NCBI GenBank assembly: GCA_947313935.1
Contig: CAMZNW010000186.1
Location: forward strand, 1-5,260
DNA: 5,260 nt
DNA from: an uncultured Mollicutes bacterium
GTDB lineage: Bacteria; Bacillota_I; Bacilli_A; UBA3375
Reading direction: 5' to 3'
The notes below the pieces were generated by a model that saw only the letters and a list, made by a program, of their open reading frames with translations, was not told where the DNA came from and made no database searches. Position numbers and translations under genes: made by a program. Shown here one piece after another: positions 1-5,260 of the stretch (positions within the stretch are counted from its first letter, which is position 1; each line of letters starts with the position of its first letter).

Positions 1-1022
1 GTTACATGCGATTCATCAACAACTAATAACCAATCATCACCAAAATAATCTAATAATGTATATGGTGCTTCACCTTCATTTTTATCAGTAAAATAACGTG
101 TATAATTTTCTATTCCATTACAATAACCAATTTCTTTCATCATTTCTAAATCATATTCTGTTCTTTGTTGTAACCGTTGAGCTTCAATTAATTTATCTTG
201 TTGTACAAATTTTTCTACCTCTACTTCTAAATCTGCTTTAATTACATCAATTGTTTTTTCCATTACTTTTGGATCAACTGCATAATGAGAAGCTGGAAAT
301 AATAACATATGACGTAATTCTTTTATTTTTTTTCCTGTTAAAATATCAATTAAATAAATTGCTTCTACTTCATCTCCAAAAAATTCAATTCGAAATGCTT
401 CTTTTTCACTATATGCTGAAACAACTTCAATTACATCTCCTCGTGTACGAAAATTTAATCTCGTAAAATCAATATCATTTCTTTCATATTGCATATCAAT
501 TAATTTATACACTACATCATTAAATGAAATCTCTTGATTTATTCGAAGAGATAAAGCCATACCCTTATAATCAACTGGTGATCCTAATCCATAAATACAA
601 CTTACTGAAGAAACTATTATTACATCATCACCTTCAAATAAAGCTGCTGTCGCACTATGACGCATTCGATCTATTTCTTCATTAACTTTAGAATCTTTTT
701 CAATATATATATCATTTCCAGGCATATAAGCTTCTGGTTGATAATAATCAAAATAACTAACAAAATATTCTACATGATTTTCTGGAAAAAAAGACTTTAA
801 CTCCGTATATAACTGGGAAGCTAAAGTTTTATTATGCGCTAATACTAAAGTTTTTTTCTTTGTATTTTTTATTACATTAGCAATTGTAAAAGTTTTTCCT
901 GTTCCAGTTGCACCAAGTAATACTTGTTCTTTTTTATTGGCATCTATTCCAGCAATTAGTTCTTTTATTGCTTGAGGCTGATCTCCATTTGGTTGATATT
1001 TTGCATACAATTTAAATTCCAT
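1..1022 (-). CDS. uvrB: UvrABC excinuclease subunit B, N-terminal half (3' end outside window)
   Basis: UvrB is the damage-verification helicase-like subunit of nucleotide excision repair. UvrA loads it on DNA, and it then recruits UvrC for the two incisions. The visible 340 codons start at residue 1 and run into the left edge. Residues 37-44 are a Walker A motif, GATGTGKT. Residues 89-99 (SYFDYYQPEAY) begin the aromatic beta-hairpin that clamps a DNA strand; the second aromatic of the usual YYDYYQPEAY is Phe here. RHSAT follows at 121-125, and residues 336-340 are DESHV, the Walker B/motif II. Full-length UvrB is about 660-670 residues, so about half is missing, including helicase motifs IV-VI and the UvrC-binding C-terminus. 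The ATG has an AGGAG site at 1028-1032, five bases upstream, which overlaps the TAG stop of the preceding gene. The gap is 8 bp, so co-transcription is likely. No LexA-type box is visible just upstream. Identification is firm. Confidence 0.97.
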   Translation of the reverse strand, partial: MEFKLYAKYQPNGDQPQAIKELIAGIDANKKEQVLLGATGTGKTFTIANVIKNTKKKTLVLAHNKTLASQLYTELKSFFPENHVEYFVSYFDYYQPEAYMPGNDIYIEKDSKVNEEIDRMRHSATAALFEGDDVIIVSSVSCIYGLGSPVDYKGMALSLRINQEISFNDVVYKLIDMQYERNDIDFTRLNFRTRGDVIEVVSAYSEKEAFRIEFFGDEVEAIYLIDILTGKKIKELRHMLLFPASHYAVDPKVMEKTIDVIKADLEVEVEKFVQQDKLIEAQRLQQRTEYDLEMMKEIGYCNGIENYTRYFTDKNEGEAPYTLLDYFGDDWLLVVDESHV

Positions 1023-1030
1023 TTTAACTC

Positions 1031-2080
1031 CTATTTAAATACTTTTCTAAAACCATTTGCAAAATAACTATACTTATTTGATAATAAATAATATTTTTCA
1101 ATAATATAAATTGTTAGAATGATTATAAAAATTAATACTATTAATTTATATTTAAATAATTTAAAATAAGTTATTAAAATTGCTCCTATTGAGTATAAAC
1201 ACATAAATAAATACATTAATAATACTGCATTAGCATGAGAATAACCATGTAAAATTAAACGATGATGAAAATGAAAAGCATCACTTTTAAAAGCATTTTC
1301 TCCATTTTTACGACGACGTACAAAGGCTAATATTGCATCTAATATTGGGATAAACCCTACTAAAATTATTAAAAATAATGATGTTATTGTAACAGTTTTA
1401 TAGTTAGTTATTGTTAAAATAGCAATTGTATAACCAATTAACATACTACCTGAATCACCTAAAAATATTGTAGCTGGATAAAAATTATAAAATAAAAATC
1501 CTATTAATGATCCAATAATTATCAATAATAATACAATCAAAGAATAATCATGTCCTAATACAACTACAATTAATAAAGTTGTAAATGATATTATTGCTAC
1601 TCCTGTTGATAAGCCATCCAATCCATCAATTAAATTAAAAGCATTTATAAAAATCACAATCCATATTGCTACTAAAATAATACTTTCTATATCTGAAAAA
1701 TAAATTGTTTGATGAAATATTTCTACTTTATCAATACTTTCCATTCCAAAAGCTGCAATAAAAGAAATAACTAATTGAAAAAACAATTTAATAAAAGAAT
1801 TAATATCATATTTATCATCAATTAACCCTAATAGCATAATTGCAAATGCACCAAAGATTAAAATTTTATTTGTATAACTAATTTTATCATGTTGATATAA
1901 TTGTAATGTTAATGCACATGATATAAATATTGATAATCCACCTAAATATGGTTTTGGTGTATCTTGTATTTTTCGATAATTTGGTTTATCTACTATATTT
2001 AATTTTTTTGCAATATATCGAAAGATTGGTACAACCATCAAAGTTACTAAAAAACTCACCAATAAAAATAAAATAATCAT
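1031..2080 (-). CDS. tagO: Polyprenyl-phosphate N-acetylhexosamine-1-phosphate transferase, TagO/WecA family
   Basis: This 349-residue integral membrane enzyme belongs to the MraY/WecA/TagO glycosyltransferase 4 family. Such enzymes move a sugar-1-phosphate (GlcNAc-1-P in TagO/WecA) from its UDP donor to undecaprenyl phosphate on the inner membrane face, starting wall teichoic acid or another envelope glycan. About 10-11 hydrophobic helices span the length. Visible motifs are DKPNYRKI (31-38) and PYLGGL (44-49) in the first cytoplasmic loop, the Mg-binding pair D88-D89 in LGLIDDKYD, NAFNLIDGLDGL (146-157) with D152 and D155, FLGDSGS (206-212), and HFHHRL (270-275) following a basic RRRKNGENAF loop. 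HFHHRL matches the HxHH motif of WecA/TagO rather than the HHHFE of MraY, so this is probably not the lipid I synthase. The ATG overlaps the TGA of the upstream ligase gene (ATGA, 2077-2080) and has a GGAGG site at 2090-2094, suggesting translational coupling. The family is secure; the exact sugar and product polymer are inferred. Confidence 0.9.
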   Translation of the reverse strand: MIILFLLVSFLVTLMVVPIFRYIAKKLNIVDKPNYRKIQDTPKPYLGGLSIFISCALTLQLYQHDKISYTNKILIFGAFAIMLLGLIDDKYDINSFIKLFFQLVISFIAAFGMESIDKVEIFHQTIYFSDIESIILVAIWIVIFINAFNLIDGLDGLSTGVAIISFTTLLIVVVLGHDYSLIVLLLIIIGSLIGFLFYNFYPATIFLGDSGSMLIGYTIAILTITNYKTVTITSLFLIILVGFIPILDAILAFVRRRKNGENAFKSDAFHFHHRLILHGYSHANAVLLMYLFMCLYSIGAILITYFKLFKYKLIVLIFIIILTIYIIEKYYLLSNKYSYFANGFRKVFK

Positions 2081-3231
2081 TTTATTTTTCCTCCAATATT
2101 ATTTAATATATTGGATTCAATAGAATAAGTTTTTTTTTCATTTATATAAAATGTTTCTATTCCTAAATCAATTATTAACTCTAATAACTCTTGATAAGTT
2201 TTTCCACTAGCTTCCCATAAATAAAAAGCTAATGAACCAGGAATATTATTTATTTCATTAACATATATTTGATTATTTATTAACATTAAATCAATTCTAA
2301 TAACTCCATTACAATTTAAAATTTTAAATACTTCTTGAGATATTTCATTAATTTCACTAATTACTTTTTTATCAACATTTGCTGGAATTATTCGTTTTAA
2401 TGAAGCCATTCCATTTTGATTAGTACTTTTTTTATTTCCTGACATATATTTATCTTCATATGATAATATCTCATCATTTTTTGCAACTTGTTCTGTAACA
2501 GAAACTTCACAACCTTTAAAATTTCCTACTACTGATACATTAATTTCAATAAATTCCTCTAATAGTTCTTCTATTACAATTTTATTTGTATACTCAAAAG
2601 CATTCTCAATTGCTATTTTAATTTCTTCTTCATTATTAGCAATCTTAATTCCAATTGAAGAACCTAATTCAGCAGGTTTAACAATTACTTTTTTTCCTAT
2701 TGTATTAATTACTCTTTTAATAATATCATCAATCTTTTCTGAAGCATATGCCCAAATATAATTGGTTTGAAGAATATTATTCCCTTTTAAAATATCCTTC
2801 ATTATCGCTTTATCTTGCCCAATTACACCTGAAGTTGTTGTTGGTCCAATTAAAGGAATTCCAATCGTTTGTAAATACCCTTGTAATTTACCATCTTCTA
2901 CATTAGTACCATGAACAATTGGAAATACAACATCAATCTTTTTAGCACTTTTATTTTTAAACAATCCCTTTTTTTTATTTATTATATAAAAATCATTCCC
3001 TATTTTATCTAAAAGAATTTCTTTATTATCATTAATTGCTAAATTTTCTTTAAAACTATCTATTGAAAAAAAACTATCATCATGATACCATTTATTTTCT
3101 TTACTAATATAAATTGGTAGTACATCATATTTTTCATAATTAATATTTTCCATCGCTTGAATTGCAGTGATAATTGATACTTCATGTTCAACACTATTCC
3201 CGCCAAAAATTACCGCCAATTGTACTTTCAT
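2077..3231 (-). CDS. ddl: D-alanine--D-alanine ligase family protein, divergent subgroup
   Basis: This 384-residue ATP-grasp enzyme is expected to join two D-Ala with ATP to supply the end of the peptidoglycan stem peptide. The N-terminal domain has GGNSVEHEVS (10-19; E15 matches the catalytic Glu of E. coli DdlB) and HGTNVEDGKLQG (108-119). ATP-grasp residues are K145, K185 (VIVKPA), the GSSIG loop (190-194), K261-Y262 (aligned with K215-Y216 of DdlB), R312 and D314 (IRID), E326 and N328 (NEINNIPG). Two parts are unusual. The stretch after KYM (262-280) is longer than in typical Ddl and rich in K, S, N and G. The final substrate motif, normally EINTxPGxTxxS, reads EINNIPGSLAFYLWE, which puts Tyr337 where DdlB has Ser281. 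The ATG has an AGGAG site at 3236-3240 that starts on the last base of the preceding TAA stop. ATP-grasp Ddl assignment is strong; strict D-Ala-D-Ala specificity is less certain. Confidence 0.9.
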   Translation of the reverse strand: MKVQLAVIFGGNSVEHEVSIITAIQAMENINYEKYDVLPIYISKENKWYHDDSFFSIDSFKENLAINDNKEILLDKIGNDFYIINKKKGLFKNKSAKKIDVVFPIVHGTNVEDGKLQGYLQTIGIPLIGPTTTSGVIGQDKAIMKDILKGNNILQTNYIWAYASEKIDDIIKRVINTIGKKVIVKPAELGSSIGIKIANNEEEIKIAIENAFEYTNKIVIEELLEEFIEINVSVVGNFKGCEVSVTEQVAKNDEILSYEDKYMSGNKKSTNQNGMASLKRIIPANVDKKVISEINEISQEVFKILNCNGVIRIDLMLINNQIYVNEINNIPGSLAFYLWEASGKTYQELLELIIDLGIETFYINEKKTYSIESNILNNIGGKIK

Positions 3232-3239
3232 TTTTCTCC

Positions 3240-4820
3240 TTATTCATTAAATTTATCTGGTAAATCATTAGCAATTAAAATTACCTTTTCTCCACTAATT
3301 GCAATGGCCTTATTATATGCAGTTATAAAATCATCCTCAACATGAACATATGTACTTGTTTCATCAATATTCATTAATAAATCTTTTCGATTCAATTTAC
3401 CAACAATAAATACCTCATCACATTTATCTTGCATAATTTTACCTAAATTTTGATGAAATTCATGAGTATACTCACCCAAATCAATCAACCCAGGTGTTAT
3501 AATAATTCTTTTTTTATCTTTATAACTATGTAAAATATTTATCGCTTCATTAATACCAGTTGGATTTGAATTAAAAGCATCATCTAAAATTGATAACTCT
3601 TCATTAATATATTTATATTCTAAACGATGTGTTACTGGCTTTAATTGTTTAATTACAGTAATAATATCTTCAATTGCAATTGATTTATAAATTAATACTA
3701 ACATTGCTGCTAAAATATTTTCTACATTATGTTGCCCTAATAACTTCGTTTGAACCATATATGTTTTACCACCATATACTACATCAAAAGTCATATAACC
3801 TAAGTAATAATTAATATTATTAGCATAAATATCAGCCTTTGGATTATTCAATGAATAATACCATATTTTAACATTATTTTTAATTTTATAACTCATGATA
3901 TACTCATTATCCATATTCAATATACCCAAACCATTACTCGGCAAAGCTTCAATTAACTCCATTTTAGTTTTAGTTATTGTTTCTAATGTTTTAAATGTTT
4001 CTAAATGTTGTTTTCCTACACTAGAAACTATCCCAATTGTTGGATGAACAAGATTACACAACTCATTTATTTCTCCTTGATAATAAGCTCCCATTTCTGC
4101 TACAAAATTTTGATGATAAAAATTCAATTCATCATTTATCGTTAAAGTTAATCCCATTGGTGTATTATAACTTTCCGGTGTAATCAAAGTTCGTTCAAAC
4201 TCATCTAACACTGTTCCTACTATATTTTTTATTGAAGTTTTCCCAAAACTGCCAGTAATTCCTATTACTGATAAATTACTCATCAATGCTATTTTTTTTT
4301 CTGCTTGTCCTTGATAATGTAACTTAATTCTTTTTTCTACTGGTTTCAAAATCAAATTAACTATAATTATTGTTGGATACACTAAATATGTTAACATTAC
4401 AAAACTAAATATTATTCCCCATTTCATAAAAATAATAAATAATACTAGTTCTATAAAAATATATAAACTTATTTGACGCTTAACCCGCTTAGTTACCTTT
4501 AATTTTATTTTACTCACATAACGACTATTAGCTATATTCAAAAATCGTAAATTATAATACATAAAATATGTTGCAACTATATAACCACTAAAAATTAAAT
4601 GATATTTAAAAATTATTACCATTCCGATTAATGGAGCCAACTCATTAACTCCAAACGTTACTTTATAATGCCCTTTGATATAACGATAATACCTTTTATT
4701 ATCATAAGCACTTTGTTGTAAATTTTGTAAAGCTTTTTGACTTTTTAAAGTCAAATATACTCCCACTAATATTAAATAAAACATTACTAACGTTACTAAC
4801 AAAAATATATAAATAATCAT
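3240..4820 (-). CDS. Membrane-anchored Mur ligase (MurF-like)
   Basis: This 526-residue protein fuses an N-terminal membrane domain to the ATPase and C-terminal domains of a Mur ligase. Mur ligases make ATP-dependent amide bonds in peptidoglycan precursors, and MurF adds D-Ala-D-Ala. Hydrophobic segments lie near 2-24, 57-93 (probably two helices), 117-135 and 136-159, with basic linkers. The ATPase domain follows: Walker A GITGSFGKTS (187-196), ESYNTPMG (216-223), EMGA (242-245; MurF-type EMGA), His272 in QHLE, Lys286 at the position of the carbamylated lysine, and GQHNVEN (362-368). C-terminal motifs are HRLE (398-401), DDAFNSNP (413-420; DDxYNANP in MurF), TPGLIDLGE (442-450) and a final NDLPD. 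The soluble UDP-precursor-binding domain 1 is absent. I start at ATG 4820, which has AGGAG four bases upstream. An in-frame ATG at 4847 would add nine residues but has no Shine-Dalgarno site and lies on a promoter-like -10. The adjacent ddl suggests a D-Ala-D-Ala-type donor. Acceptor and exact reaction are unknown. Confidence 0.85.
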   Translation of the reverse strand: MIIYIFLLVTLVMFYLILVGVYLTLKSQKALQNLQQSAYDNKRYYRYIKGHYKVTFGVNELAPLIGMVIIFKYHLIFSGYIVATYFMYYNLRFLNIANSRYVSKIKLKVTKRVKRQISLYIFIELVLFIIFMKWGIIFSFVMLTYLVYPTIIIVNLILKPVEKRIKLHYQGQAEKKIALMSNLSVIGITGSFGKTSIKNIVGTVLDEFERTLITPESYNTPMGLTLTINDELNFYHQNFVAEMGAYYQGEINELCNLVHPTIGIVSSVGKQHLETFKTLETITKTKMELIEALPSNGLGILNMDNEYIMSYKIKNNVKIWYYSLNNPKADIYANNINYYLGYMTFDVVYGGKTYMVQTKLLGQHNVENILAAMLVLIYKSIAIEDIITVIKQLKPVTHRLEYKYINEELSILDDAFNSNPTGINEAINILHSYKDKKRIIITPGLIDLGEYTHEFHQNLGKIMQDKCDEVFIVGKLNRKDLLMNIDETSTYVHVEDDFITAYNKAIAISGEKVILIANDLPDKFNE

Positions 4821-4824
4821 AATT

Positions 4825-4829
4825 CTCCT
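4825..4829 (-). promoter_or_regulatory. Shine-Dalgarno site fixing the Mur ligase start
   Basis: The minus strand reads AGGAG here, followed by AATT and the ATG at 4820. The spacing is short, but it resembles the other starts in this operon (AGGAG with 4-5 bases before ddl and uvrB). The alternative ATG at 4847 is preceded by AAACAAATGATAG, which has no such site. This decides the start in favour of 4820. Confidence 0.8.
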
Positions 4830-4835
4830 ATTTGT

Positions 4836-4844
4836 ATTATAACA
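4836..4844 (-). promoter_or_regulatory. Candidate extended -10 promoter of the operon
   Basis: The minus strand reads TGTTATAAT, a perfect TATAAT hexamer with the TGn extension. At 17-bp spacing the -35 position (4859-4864) reads TAGTAA, only three of six matches to TTGACA, which is tolerable with an extended -10. Transcription would start near 4829-4831, leaving a leader of only about 9-11 bases that just includes the AGGAG. It is the best promoter-like site between the terminator and the first gene. In DNA this AT-rich, chance matches are common. Confidence 0.55.
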
Positions 4845-4916
4845 CATCTATCATTTGTTTACTATAAATATAACCTTCATACATTCAAATACCAAGTAGA
4901 ATATTTTTAGTGAAAA

Positions 4917-4929
4917 ATTCAATTTGAAT
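4917..4929. repeat. Small palindrome ATTCAATTTGAAT
   Basis: Six-base arms (ATTCAA and TTGAAT) flank a single central base. It sits between the terminator and the candidate promoter, about 75 bp upstream of the -10. An operator role is possible, but a 13-bp AT palindrome can arise by chance here and no regulator gene is visible. Confidence 0.25.
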
Positions 4930-4936
4930 AAATACA

Positions 4937-4973
4937 AAAAAAGAGTTCCTACTCAGAAGTAAAACTCTTTTTT
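4937..4973. terminator. Bidirectional rho-independent terminator hairpin
   Basis: AAAAAAGAGTT (4937-4947) pairs perfectly with AACTCTTTTTT (4963-4973) as an 11-bp stem. The 15-base loop can itself form a short TACT/AGTA pairing with loop CAGA. The A-run and T-run on opposite arms give a U-tract in either transcription direction: six T on the plus strand, seven on the minus strand (4942-4936). It lies just upstream of the operon promoter. It most likely ends minus-strand transcripts arriving from the right and insulates the cell-wall operon from them. Confidence 0.75.
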
Positions 4974-4974
4974 G

Positions 4975-5260
4975 TAAATTCTTATTAAAATATTTATTTT
5001 TATTTTAGGACTAAGTATTTTCATTTTCCATTTATTGGTTTTATCATCTTTAATCATTTTTTTTAATTTAAACATAGTTTTAAAATCTAAATATATATAT
5101 AGTCAGTATAATACAAAAAGAATTTTTTTACTCCTAATTTACACATTAAATTATTTAGTCTTAAAACTATCTTTTTATAGTCTCTTGAGTTTTATGTATT
5201 AATTATATACTAGAACTTCTAAAGGGACTTATACTCTATTTTGACCATTTAAAGGATAAT
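4975..5260. other. AT-rich stretch with no supported gene
   Basis: Both strands are broken by frequent stops. The longest minus-strand frame I can read from an ATG here is 40 codons (5075-4953). It is Lys/Ile-rich, lacks a Shine-Dalgarno site and ends inside the terminator loop, so I do not call it. An AT dinucleotide run lies around 5090-5101. No tRNA, riboswitch or CRISPR-like structure was seen. The far right end may hold a decayed transposase tail (see findings), but the evidence is thin. Confidence 0.5.

Noticed and set aside
251..466. A 71-codon plus-strand open frame
   Set aside because: It lies wholly antisense to uvrB, is Leu/Phe-rich as expected from the complement of AT-rich coding sequence, and has no recognisable motif or convincing ribosome site.
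1034..1062. Promoter-like pair upstream of uvrB on the minus strand: TTGCAA (1057-1062) and TTTAAA (1034-1039), 17-bp spacing
   Set aside because: Only four of six matches in each hexamer. The start point would fall at or past the uvrB Shine-Dalgarno site, so it could not give a normal leader.
1031..2080. Reading the GT4-family transferase as MraY (lipid I synthase), given the neighbouring ddl and Mur ligase
   Set aside because: It has the HxHH motif (HFHHRL) and the DKPNYRKI/LGGL loop typical of WecA/TagO, not the HHHFE motif of MraY.
4953..5075. A 40-codon minus-strand open frame (MFKLKKMIKDD...)
   Set aside because: No Shine-Dalgarno site, a composition expected of random AT-rich DNA, and its stop falls inside the terminator loop.
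5166..5181. Small hairpin ACTAT/ATAGT with a 6-base loop
   Set aside because: A five-base AT-rich stem is too weak to call a terminator or structured RNA.
5185..5211. Plus-strand promoter-like TTGAGT and TATACT
   Set aside because: The 15-bp spacing is short and no open frame or ATG follows before the window ends.

Overview
The window is strongly AT-rich (roughly a quarter GC by eye) and tightly packed. Its genes have purine-rich Shine-Dalgarno sites, use TGG for Trp and stop at TGA, TAA and TAG, so the standard bacterial code applies and a Mycoplasma-type code does not. With the gene content (D-Ala-D-Ala ligase, a Mur ligase, a TagO/WecA-type glycan initiator), this points to a walled, low-GC Bacillota bacterium. 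An Erysipelotrichia-like lineage is a reasonable guess, but this is inference from composition and gene style.

All genes lie on the minus strand and read right to left as one probable operon. The order is a membrane-anchored MurF-like ligase (4820-3240), a D-Ala-D-Ala ligase (3231-2077), a TagO/WecA-type polyprenyl-phosphate sugar-1-phosphate transferase (2080-1031) and uvrB (1022 to beyond base 1). Junctions are 8 bp, a 4-bp ATGA overlap and 8 bp. In both 8-bp junctions the Shine-Dalgarno site overlaps the stop codon of the gene before it. A candidate extended -10 promoter (4836-4844) precedes the ligase. A bidirectional hairpin terminator (4937-4973) separates the operon from whatever lies to the right.

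Three of the genes form a cell-envelope set. Ddl should make a D-alanyl-D-alanine-type dipeptide. The Mur ligase should join an amino acid or dipeptide to a glycan-peptide precursor. The third enzyme loads a sugar phosphate onto the lipid carrier. The ligase has lost the usual soluble UDP-precursor-binding N-terminal domain and carries a membrane domain instead. The Ddl lacks the canonical D-Ala-binding segment. The trio may therefore act on a membrane-linked or otherwise unusual substrate rather than being a plain copy of the MurF/Ddl pathway. uvrB, a DNA-repair gene, appears to be a passenger at the end of the operon.

The right-hand 285 bp (4975-5260) contain no gene I can support, only AT-rich sequence and a doubtful transposase-like scrap.
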